Source of the DNA: Glandiceps talaboti
Lineage: Eukaryota; Hemichordata; Enteropneusta; Spengelidae
Assembly: GCF_964340395.1 (NCBI RefSeq)
Contig: NW_027554291.1
Location: 105,001-169,000, forward strand
Length of the DNA stretch: 64,000 nucleotides
Direction of reading: 5' to 3'
The notes beneath the pieces are model-generated. The model did no database searches, was not told the origin of the DNA, and saw nothing but the letters and a program-made list of their open reading frames with translations. Positions 1 through 10,867 of the stretch are shown piece by piece. Numbering within the stretch: position 1 is the stretch's first letter; every line of letters begins with the position of its first letter. The translations under genes were made by a program, and so were the position numbers.

Positions 1-552
1 GGGCGCACTTCTCCCGGGCGGAGCGCTCACGACCGGTTGGGTCGGCAGGCTGAACTCGCCCGTCGGAAGGTGGCCAACCCGACCTCCCTCGGGAGTGCCG
101 GGATGGAGCTTATAGCCGACTGGGTGCTGGGTAGGTGCCGCTCGATCGAGGATCTCGGAACGCGTCCGCCCCCTTCGGGAGGGCCGTGGCCGCCGGTGGA
201 GGCTGCAGTGCGGAATAGGTGGGGACTGTTCTCAGTGCCGGCCGCCCGTGCCTGTGGTTCTGTCGCTGGGTCGTGCCAACGAACGGATGCCGGGGGTCAG
301 TGAGGAGGGTCGGTCGCCCACCCGACCCGTCTTGAAACACGGACCAAGGAGTCTAACACGTGCGCGAGTCGCAGGGTTGTGCCTAAGCCCTTGGGCGTAG
401 CGAAGGTGAAGGGCGGCCCGGTCCGCCCGAGGTGGGATCCGGCAGTTTTTGCGGCTGTCGGCGCAGCACCGGCCGATCTCTTCCGCTCCGTCGGTGAGGT
501 CGAGCAAGAGCGCATGCGTTGGGACCCGAAAGATGGTGAACTATGCTTGAGT
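1..552 (+). rRNA. 28S rRNA gene fragment A (5'-side piece, partial)
   Basis: This is part of a nuclear large-subunit rRNA gene, read on the plus strand. Conserved 28S core words are visible: CTTGAAACACGGACCAAGGA near 331, GTCTAACACGTGCGCGAGTC near 351, AGGTGGGATCC near 430, and GGACCCGAAAGATGGTGAAC near 521. The GC-rich stretch 1-320 upstream looks like the variable D2 expansion segment. The match stops at about 552, just after CTATGCTTGAGT, where an intact 28S would continue towards the GAAGCCAGAGG region. The 5' part of the gene lies outside the window. Because the piece is followed by a deletion and then satellite, I infer a pseudogene or rDNA relic rather than a working gene. Identification rests on recognising conserved 28S words, not on an alignment. 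Confidence 0.9.
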
Positions 553-604
553 GTGCACACATTTTTGCACAGTTTTGGACCTGTTTTTATCGGGTGTGAA
601 CAGT
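553..604. other. Satellite-like filler between two 28S fragments
   Basis: About 50 bp separate the two 28S pieces in place of the missing part of the gene. The stretch contains TTTTTGCACAGTTTTGGACC followed by TGTTTTTATCGGG, which resembles the satellite monomers downstream (compare TTTGCACAGGTTTTGGACC). I infer that satellite-derived DNA was captured when the rDNA was broken and rejoined. Both edges are uncertain by several bases. It could instead be unrelated filler that happens to be T-rich. Confidence 0.5.
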
Positions 605-922
605 CGGCAAGTCAGATCCGTAACTTCGGGATAAGGATTGGCTCTGAGGGCCGGGTCGGTCGGGCTGCGGCGCGAAGCGGGCCTGGAACCGTACCGTGGC
701 TGGGCGAGGCCCGTTGCTCTTTCAGGGGGCAGCGCGGTCGAGCCCGGACTAGCGTCGGGTCCTTCCCGTGGACCACCTCAGCTGCGCGGCTGTCATCCCT
801 CGCGGGTGCAGTGGCTTCGGCCGGCGACAAACGGCCAACTCAGAACTGGTACGGACCGGGGGAATCCGACTGTTTAATTAAAACAAAGCATTGCGAGGAC
901 CGTGACCGGGCGTTGACGCAAT
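605..922 (+). rRNA. 28S rRNA gene fragment B (internal piece, truncated by satellite)
   Basis: A second, downstream part of the 28S gene in the same orientation as fragment A. Conserved words include GATCCGTAACTTCGGGATAA near 615, AGAACTGGTACGGACC near 842, GAATCCGACTGTTTAATTAA near 862, and GTTGACGCAATGT at 912-924. Sequence expected between fragments A and B in an intact 28S, on the order of 1 kb from general knowledge of the gene, is absent. The match ends at GACGCAATG, and satellite begins with TTTGGTCGGGTTTTGAC. The break lies upstream of the conserved site used by R2-type elements, and no such element is present. This is inferred to be a pseudogene fragment. Confidence 0.88.
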
Positions 923-3900
923 GTTTGGTCGGGTTTTGACAGTATTGTTTATGTTTTAACTAATTATGATCGGATTTGACTGGTTTAAAACCCGTATGGA
1001 CAGGTTTTGACCTTTTTTGTCTTGTTTGCAATGGTTGTGGACCGGTTTGGACAGGTTGTGACCGGTTTGAAATGGTTTTGGACAGGTTTGGACCGGTTTG
1101 GACAGGTTTTGGACCGGTTTTGATATGTTTGCACAGGTTTTGACCAGTTTTGATCAGTTTTGACTGGTTTAAAACCAGTATTGACTGGTTTTGATTAGTT
1201 TTGAATTGTTTGCACTGGTTTTCGACCGGTTTGGACCGGTTATGAAAGGTTTGGACAGGTTTTGACAAGTTTTGATCGGTTTTGACGGGTTTTGAGTTGT
1301 TTGCACCTATTTTTGACCGGTTTGGACCGGTTTGACCGGTTTAAAACCAGTGTTGACTGGTTTTGATTAGTTTTGACTTGTTTGCACTGGTTTTCGACCG
1401 TTCTGGACCGGTTTTGAAAGGTTTGGACAGGTTTTGACAAGTTTTGATCGGTTTTGACGGGTTTTGAGTTGTTTGCACCTATTTTTGACCGGTTTGGACA
1501 GGTTTGACAGGTTTGCACAGGTTTTGACCTAATTTCATTGGTTTTAAACCGGTTTGCGACAGGTTTTGACCAGTTTTGATCAGTTTTGACTGGTTTTAAA
1601 CCTGTGTTGACTGGTTTCGATAGGTTTCGACAGGTTTGAACCGGTTTTGACAGGTTTTGACCAGTTTTGATCAGTTTTGACCGGTTTTAAAACGGTGTTG
1701 ACTGGTTTTGATCAGTTTTGACTTGTTTGCACTGGTTTTGGACCAGTTTCGATAGGTTTTCGACCGGTTTGGACCGGTTTTGACAGGTTTGGATAGGTTT
1801 AACTGGTTTTGACGGGTTTTGCACCTATTTTGGACAGGTTTAGATAGGTTTTTGACCGGTTTGGAGAGGTTTGACCTGTTTGCACAGGTTTTGACCAGTT
1901 TTGATCAGTTTTGATCGGTTTTAAACCGGTGTTGACTGGTTTTGATCAGTTTCGACTTGTTTGCACTGGTTTTGGACCAGTTTGGATGGGTTCTCGACCG
2001 GTTTTGAAAGGTTTGGACAGGTTTTGACAAGTTTTGATCGGTTTTGACGGGTTTTGAGTTGTTTGCACCTATTTTTGACCAGTTTGGACAGGTTTGAACC
2101 GGTTTGGACAGGTTTTGCACCGGTTTTGATATGTTTGCACAGGTTTTGACCAGTTTTGATCAGTTTTGACCGGTTTAAAACCAGTGTTGACTGGTTTTGA
2201 TCAGTTTTGACTTGTTTAAAACCAGTGTTGACTGGTTTTGATTAGTTTTGACTTGTTTGCATTGGTTTTCGACCGTTCTGGACCGGTTTTGAAAGGTTTG
2301 GACAGGTTTTGACAAGTTTTGATCGGTTTTGACGGGTTTTGAGTTGTTTGCACCTATTTTTGACCGGTTTGGACCGGTTTGACAGGTTTTCACAGGTTTT
2401 GACCTGATTTCACTGGTTTTAAACCGGTTTGCGACAGGTTTTGACCAGTTTTGATCAGTTTTGATCGGTTTTAAACCTGTGTTGACTGGTTTCGATAGGT
2501 TTCGACAGGTTTGAACCGGTTTTGACAGGTTTTGACCAGTTTTGATCTGTTTTCACCTGTTTATAACCAATTTGGAAGGTTTTGACCGTTATTGATATGT
2601 TTGCACAGGTTTTGACCAGTTTTGATCGGTTTTGACGGGTTTTGAGTTGTTTGCACCTATTTTTGACCGGTTTGGACCGGTTTGACAGGTTTTGATCAGT
2701 TTTGACTTGTTTGCACTGGTTTTGGACCAGTTTGGATGGGTTTTCGACCGGTTTTGAAAGGTTTGGACAGGTTTTGACAACTTTTGATCGGTTTTGACGG
2801 GTTTTGAGTTGTTTGCACCTATTTTTGACCAGTTTGGACAGGTTTGGACCGGTTTGGACAGGTTTTGGACCGGTTTTGATATGTTTGCACAGGTTTTGAC
2901 CAGTTTTGATCAGTTTTGACTTGTTTAAAACCAGTGTTGACTGGTTTTGATTAGTTTTGACTTGTTTGCACTGGTTTTCGACCGTTCTGGACCGGTTATT
3001 AAAGGTTTGGACAGGATTTGACAAGTTTTGATCGGTTTTGACGGGTTTTGAGTTGTTTGCACCTAGTTTGGACCGGTTTGGACCGGATTGATAGGTTTTG
3101 ATCAGTTTTGACTTGTTTGCACTGGTTTTGGACCAGTTTCGATAGGTTTTCGACCGGTTTGGACCGGTTTTGACAGGTTTGGACAGGTTTGGAAAAGTTT
3201 TGACTGGTTTTGACGGGTTTTGCACCTATTTTAGACAGGTTTGGATAGGTTTTTGACCGGTTTGGAGAGGTTTGACCTGTTTGCACAGGTTTTGACCAGT
3301 TTTCACTGGTTTTAAACCGGTTTGCGACAGGTTTTGACCAGTTTTGATCGGTTTTGACGGGTTTTGAGTTGTTTGCACCTAGTTTTGACCGGTTTGGACC
3401 GGATTGATAGGTTTTGATCAGTTTTGACTTGTTTGCACTGGTTTTGGACCAGTTTCGATAGGTTTTCGACCGGTTTGGACCGGTTTTGACAGGTTTGGAC
3501 AGGTTTGGAAAAGTTTTGACTGGTTTTGACGGGTTTTGCACCTTTTTTAGACAGGTTTGGATAGGTTTTTGACCGGTTTGTAGAGGTTTGACCTGTTTGC
3601 ACTGGTTTTGACCAGTTTTCACTGGTTTTAAACCGGTTTGCGACAGGTTTTGACCAGTTTTGATCGGTTTTAAACCGGTGTTGACTGGTTTTGATCGGTT
3701 TTGACTTGTTTTCACCAGTTTTGGAATGGTTTCGATAGGTTTCGACAGCTTTGACCAGTTTTGATCTGTTTTCACCTGTTTATAACCAATTTGGAAGGTT
3801 TTGACCGGTATTGACTCATTTTCACCAGTTTTGGTCCGCCTTGTATAGGTTTTCGACCGGTTTGGACCGTTTGGACAGGTTTGCTCAGGTTTTGACTCAT

Positions 3901-5655
3901 TTAAACCTGTACACAACAGGTTTGGAAAGGTGTCGACCGGTTTGCGGTTTGGTCGGGTTTTGACAGTATTGTTTATGTTTTAACTAATTATGATCGGATT
4001 TGACTGGTTTAAAACCCGTATGGACAGGTTTTGACCTTTTTTGTCTTGTTTGCAATGGTTGTGGACCGGTTTGGACAGGTTGTGACCGGTTTGAAATGGT
4101 TTTGGACAGGTTTGGACCGGTTTGGACAGGTTTTGGACCGGTTTTGATATGTTTGCACAGGTTTTGACCAGTTTTGATCAGTTTTGACTGGTTTAAAACC
4201 AGTATTGACTGGTTTTGATTAGTTTTGAATTGTTTGCACTGGTTTTCGACCGGTTTGGACCGGTTATGAAAGGTTTGGACAGGTTTTGACAAGTTTTGAT
4301 CGGTTTTGACGGGTTTTGAGTTGTTTGCACCTATTTTTGACCGGTTTGACCGGTTTAAAACCAGTGTTGACTGGTTTTGATTAGTTTTGACTTGTTTGCA
4401 CTGGTTTTCGACCGTTCTGGACCGGTTTTGAAAGGTTTGGACAGGTTTTGACAAGTTTTGATCGGTTTTGACGGGTTTTGAGTTGTTTGCACCTATTTTT
4501 GACCGGTTTGGACCGGTTTGACAGGTTTGCACAGGTTTTGACCTAATTTCACTGGTTTTAAACCGGTTTGCGACAGGTTTTGACCAGTTTTGATCAGTTT
4601 TGACTGGTTTTAAACCTGTGTTGACTGGTTTCGATAGGTTTCGACAGGTTTGAACCGGTTTTGACAGGTTTTGACCAGTTTTGATCAGTTTTGACCGGTT
4701 TTAAAACGGTGTTGACTGGTTTTGATCAGTTTTGACTTGTTTGCACTGGTTTTGGACCAGTTTCGATAGGTTTTCGACCGGTTTGGACCGGTTTTGACAG
4801 GTTTGGATAGGTTTAACTGGTTTTGACGGGTTTTGCACCTATTTTGGACAGGTTTAGATTTTGACCGGTTTGGAGAGGTTTGACCTGTTTGCACAGGTTT
4901 TGACCAGTTTTGATCAGTTTTGATCGGTTTTAAACCGGTGTTGACTGGTTTTGATCAGTTTCGACTTGTTTGCACTGGTTTTGGACCAGTTTGGATGGGT
5001 TCTCGACCGGTTTTGAAAGGTTTGGACAGGTTTTGACAAGTTTTGATCGGTTTTGACGGGTTTTGAGTTGTTTGCACCTATTTTTGACCAGTTTGGACAG
5101 GTTTGAACCGGTTTGGACAGGTTTTGGACCGGTTTTGATATGTTTGCACAGGTTTTGACCAGTTTTGATCAGTTTTGACCGGTTTAAAACCAGTGTTGAC
5201 TGGTTTTGATCAGTTTTGACTGGTTTTGATTAGTTTTGACTTGTTTGCAATGGTTTTCGACCGTTCTGGACCGGTTTTGAAAGGTTTGGACAGGTTTTGA
5301 CAAGTTTTGATCGGTTTTGACGGGTTTTGTGTTGTTTGCACCTATTTTTGACCGGTTTGGACCGGTTTGACAGGTTTGCACAGGTTTTGACCTGATTTCA
5401 CTGGTTTTAAACCGATTTGCGACAGGTTTTGACCAGTTTTTATCAGTTTTGACCGGTTTTAAACCTGTGTTGACTGGTTTCGATAGGTTTCGACAGGTTT
5501 GAACCGCTTTTTACAGGTTTTGACCAGTTTTGATCTGTTTTCACCTGTTTATAACCAATTTGGAAGGTTTTGACCGTTATTGATATGTTTGCACAGGTTT
5601 TGACCAGTTTTGATCGGTTTTGACGGGTTTTGAGTTGTTTGCACCTATTTTTGAC
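923..5655. repeat. Large segmental repeat, copy 1
   Basis: This stretch recurs at 10831-15568 with a constant offset of 9,908 bp up to about 4860. The offset is then 9,913 bp, because this copy lacks 5 bp near 4859. Differences seen are scattered single bases, for example GATCAGTTTTGACTGG near 1163 against GATCAGTTTTCACTGG in the other copy. The copies diverge at about 5655. The left edge coincides with the 28S junction, so the true length may be greater. Constant spacing of many landmarks supports a recent large duplication rather than independent arrays. Confidence 0.85.
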
Positions 5656-8280
5656 CGGTTTGACCGGTTTAAAACCAGTGTTGACTGGTTTTGATTAGTT
5701 TTGACTTGTTTGCACTGGTTTTCGACCGTTCTGGACCGGTTTTGAAAGGTTTGGACAGGTTTTGACAAGTTTTGATCGGTTTTGACGGGTTTTGAGTTGT
5801 TTGCACCTATTTTTGACCGGTTTGGACCGGTTTGGACAGGTTTTGGACCGGTTTTGATATGTTTGCACAGGTTTTGACCAGTTTTGATCAGTTTTGACTG
5901 GTTTAAAACCAGTATTGACTGGTTTTGATTAGTTTTGAATTGTTTGCACTGGTTTTCGACCGGTTTGGACCGGTTATGAAAGGTTTGGACAGGTTTTGAC
6001 AAGTTTTGATCGGTTTTGACGGGTTTTGAGTTGTTTGCACCTATTTTTGACCGGTTTGACCGGTTTAAAACCAGTGTTGACTGGTTTTGATTAGTTTTGA
6101 CTTGTTTGCACTGGTTTTCGACCGTTCTGGACCGGTTTTGAAAGGTTTGGACAGGTTTTGACAAGTTTTGATCGGTTTTGACGGGTTTTGAGTTGTTTGC
6201 ACCTATTTTTGACCGGTTTGGACCGGTTTGACAGGTTTGCACAGGTTTTGACCTAATTTCACTGGTTTTAAACCGGTTTGCGACAGGTTTTGACCAGTTT
6301 TGATCAGTTTTGACTGGTTTTAAACCTGTGTTGACTGGTTTCGATAGGTTTCGACAGGTTTGAACCGGTTTTGACAGGTTTTGACCAGTTTTGATCAGTT
6401 TTGACCGGTTTTAAAACGGTGTTGACTGGTTTTGATCAGTTTTGACTTGTTTGCACTGGTTTTGGACCAGTTTCGATAGGTTTTCGACCGGTTTGGACCG
6501 GTTTTGACAGGTTTGGATAGGTTTAACTGGTTTTGACGGGTTTTGCACCTATTTTGGACAGGTTTAGATAGGTTTTTGACCGGTTTGGAGAGGTTTGACC
6601 TGTTTGCACAGGTTTTGACCAGTTTTGATCAGTTTTGATCGGTTTTAAACCGGTGTTGACTGGTTTTGATCAGTTTCGACTTGTTTGCACTGGTTTTGGA
6701 CCAGTTTGGATGGGTTCTCGACCGGTTTTGAAAGGTTTGGACAGGTTTTGACAAGTTTTGATCGGTTTTGACGGGTTTTGAGTTGTTTGCACCTATTTTT
6801 GACCAGTTTGGACAGGTTTGAACCGGTTTGGACAGGTTTTGGACCGGTTTTGATATGTTTGCACAGGTTTTGACCAGTTTTGATCAGTTTTGACCGGTTT
6901 AAAACCAGTGTTGACTGGTTTTGATCAGTTTTGACTGGTTTTGATTAGTTTTGACTTGTTTGCAATGGTTTTCGACCGTTCTGGACCGGTTTTGAAAGGT
7001 TTGGACAGGTTTTGACAAGTTTTGATCGGTTTTGACGGGTTTTGTGTTGTTTGCACCTATTTTTGACCGGTTTGGACCGGTTTGACAGGTTTGCACAGGT
7101 TTTGACCTGATTTCACTGGTTTTAAACCGATTTGCGACAGGTTTTGACCAGTTTTTATCAGTTTTGACCGGTTTTAAACCTGTGTTGACTGGTTTCGATA
7201 GGTTTCGACAGGTTTGAACCGCTTTTTACAGGTTTTGACCAGTTTTGATCTGTTTTCACCTGTTTATAACCAATTTGGAAGGTTTTGACCGTTATTGATA
7301 TGTTTGCACAGGTTTTGACCAGTTTTGATCGGTTTTGACGGGTTTTGAGTTGTTTGCACCTATTTTTGACCGGTTTGGACCGGTTTGACAGGTTTTGATC
7401 AGTTTTGACTTGTTTGCACTGGTTTTGGACCAGTTTCGATAGGTTTTCGACCGGTTTTGACCGGTTTGGACAGGTTTGGACAGGTTTGGAAAAGTTTTGA
7501 CTGGTTTTGACGGGTTTTGCACCTATTTTAGACAGGTTTGGATAGGTTTTTGACCGGTTTGGAGAGGTTTGACCTGTTTGCACAGGTTTTGACCAGTTTT
7601 CACTGGTTTTAAACCGGTTTGCGACAGGTTTTGACCAGTTTTGATCGGTTTTGACGGGTTTTGAGTTGTTTGCACCTAGTTTTGACCGGTTTGGACCGGA
7701 TTGATAGGTTTTGATCAGTTTTGACTTGTTTGCACTGGTTTTGGACCAGTTTCGATAGGTTTTCGACCGGTTTGGACCGGTTTTGACAGGTTTGGACAGG
7801 TTTGGAAAAGTTTTGACTGGTTTTGACGGGTTTTGCACCTATTTTAGACAGGTTTGGATAGGTTTTTGACCGGTTTGTAGAGGTTTGACCTGTTTGCACA
7901 AGTTTTGACCAGTTTTCACTGGTTTTAAACCGGTTTGCGACAGGTTTTGACCAGTTTTGATCGGTTTTAAACCGGTGTTGACTGGTTTTGATCGGTTTTG
8001 ACTTGTTTTCACCAGTTTTGGAATGGTTTCGATAGGTTTCGACAGGTTTGACCAGTTTTGATCTGTTTTCACCTGTTTATAACCAATTTGGAAGGTTTTG
8101 ACCGGTATTGACTCATTTTCACCAGTTTTGGTCCGCCTTGTATAGGTTTTCGACCGGTTTGGACCGTTTGGACAGGTTTGCTCAGGTTTTGACTCATTTA
8201 AACCTGTACACAACAGGTTTGGAAAGGTGTCGACCGGTTTGCGGTTTGGTCGGGTTTTGACAGTATTGTTTATGTTTTAA

Positions 8281-10867
8281 CTAATTATGATCGGATTTGA
8301 CTGGTTTAAAACCCGTATGGACAGGTTTTGACCTTTTTTGTCTTGTTTGCAATGGTTGTGGACCGGTTTGGACAGGTTGTGACCGGTTTGAAATGGTTTT
8401 GGACAGGTTTGGACCGGTTTGGACAGGTTTTGGACCGGTTTTGATATGTTTGCACAGGTTTTGACCAGTTTTGATCAGTTTTGACTGGTTTAAAACCAGT
8501 ATTGACTGGTTTTGATTAGTTTTGAATTGTTTGCACTGGTTTTCGACCGGTTTGGACCGGTTATGAAAGGTTTGGACAGGTTTTGACAAGTTTTGATCGG
8601 TTTTGACGGGTTTTGAGTTGTTTGCACCTATTTTTGACCGGTTTGGACCGGTTTGACCGGTTTAAAACCAGTGTTGACTGGTTTTGATTAGTTTTGACTT
8701 GTTTGCACTGGTTTTCGACCGTTCTGGACCGGTTTTGAAAGGTTTGGACAGGTTTTGACAAGTTTTGATCGGTTTTGACGGGTTTTGAGTTGTTTGCACC
8801 TATTTTTGACCGGTTTGGACCGGTTTGACAGGTTTGCACAGGTTTTGACCTAATTTCACTGGTTTTAAACCGGTTTGCGACAGGTTTTGACCAGTTTTGA
8901 CTGGTTTTAAACCTGTGTTGACTGGTTTCGATAGGTTTCGACAGGTTTGAACCGGTTTTGACAGGTTTTGACCAGTTTTGATCAGTTTTGACCGGTTTTA
9001 AAACGGTGTTGACTGGTTTTGATCAGTTTTGACTTGTTTGCACTGGTTTTGGACCAGTTTCGATAGGTTTTCGACCGGTTTGGACCGGTTTTGACAGGTT
9101 TGGATAGGTTTAACTGGTTTTGACGGGTTTTGCACCTATTTTGGACAGGTTTAGATAGGTTTTTGACCGGTTTGGAGAGGTTTGACCTGTTTGCACAGGT
9201 TTTGACCAGTTTTGATCAGTTTTGATCGGTTTTAAACCGGTGTTGACTGGTTTTGATCAGTTTCGACTTGTTTGCACTGGTTTTGGACCAGTTTGGATGG
9301 GTTCTCGACCGGTTTTGAAAGGTTTGGACAGGTTTTGACAAGTTTTGATCGGTTTTGACGGGTTTTGAGTTGTTTGCACCTATTTTTGACCAGTTTGGAC
9401 AGGTTTGAACCGGTTTGGACAGGTTTTGGACCGGTTTTGATATGTTTGCACAGGTTTTGACCAGTTTTGATCAGTTTTGACCGGTTTAAAACCAGTGTTG
9501 ACTGGTTTTGATCAGTTTTGACTGGTTTTGATTAGTTTTGACTTGTTTGCAATGGTTTTCGACCGTTCTGGACCGGTTTTGAAAGGTTTGGACAGGTTTT
9601 GACAAGTTTTGATCGGTTTTGACGGGTTTTGTGTTGTTTGCACCTATTTTTGACCGGTTTGGACCGGTTTGACAGGTTTGCACAGGTTTTGACCTGATTT
9701 CACTGGTTTTAAACCGATTTGCGACAGGTTTTGACCAGTTTTTATCAGTTTTGACCGGTTTTAAACCTGTGTTGACTGGTTTCGATAGGTTTCGACAGGT
9801 TTGAACCGCTTTTTACAGGTTTTGACCAGTTTTGATCTGTTTTCACCTGTTTATAACCAATTTGGAAGGTTTTGACCGTTATTGATATGTTTGCACAGGT
9901 TTTGACCAGTTTTGATCGGTTTTGACGGGTTTTGAGTTGTTTGCACCTATTTTTGACCGGTTTGGACCGGTTTGACAGGTTTTGATCAGTTTTGACTTGT
10001 TTGCACTGGTTTTGGACCAGTTTCGATAGGTTTTCGACCGGTTTGGACCGGTTTTGACAGGTTTGGACAGGTTTGGAAAAGTTTTGACTGGTTTTGACGG
10101 GTTTTGCACCTATTTTAGACAGGTTTGGATAGGTTTTTGACCGGTTTGGAGAGGTTTGACCTGTTTGCACAGGTTTTGACCAGTTTTCACTGGTTTTAAA
10201 CCGGTTTGCGACAGGTTTTGACCAGTTTTGATCGGTTTTGACGGGTTTTGAGTTGTTTGCACCTAGTTTTGACCGGTTTGGACCGGATTGATAGGTTTTG
10301 ATCAGTTTTGACTTGTTTGCACTGGTTTTGGACCAGTTTCGATAGGTTTTCGACCGGTTTGGACCGGTTTTGACAGGTTTGGACAGGTTTGGAAAAGTTT
10401 TGACTGGTTTTGACGGGTTTTGCACCTATTTTAGACAGGTTTGGACAGGTTTTTGACCGGTTTGTAGAGGTTTGACCTGTTTGCACAAGTTTTGACCAGT
10501 TTTCACTGGTTTTAAACCGGTTTGCGACAGGTTTTGACCAGTTTTGATCGGTTTTAAACCGGTGTTGACTGGTTTTGATCGGTTTTGACTTGTTTTCACC
10601 AGTTTTGGAATGGTTTCGATAGGTTTCGACAGGTTTGACCAGTTTTGATCTGTTTTCACCTGTTTATAACCAATTTGGAAGGTTTTGACCGGTATTGACT
10701 CATTTTCACCAGTTTTGGTCCGCCTTGTATAGGTTTTCGACCGGTTTGGACCGTTTGGACAGGTTTGCTCAGGTTTTGACTCATTTAAACCTGTACACAA
10801 CAGGTTTGGAAAGGTGTCGACCGGTTTGCGGTTTGGTCGGGTTTTGACAGTATTGTTTATGTTTTAA
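8281..10867. repeat. 2,587-bp higher-order unit, copy 1
   Basis: One full unit between two landmarks. All internal landmarks recur at a constant offset of 12,409 bp in the unit at 20690-23276, so the two share one internal order. Units starting at 13892, 16439 and 18143 share a 40-bp deletion near their 3' ends, equal to four monomers (TGATCGGTTTCGACAGG in place of a longer run). Confidence 0.8.

Noticed and set aside
605-935. R1/R2-type retrotransposon at the 28S break
   Set aside because: The break lies upstream of the usual R2 target and the adjoining sequence is satellite, not an element 3' end.
37-939. Open frames in the first kilobase on both strands
   Set aside because: They overlap recognisable 28S rRNA sequence; GC-rich rDNA is often open in several frames.
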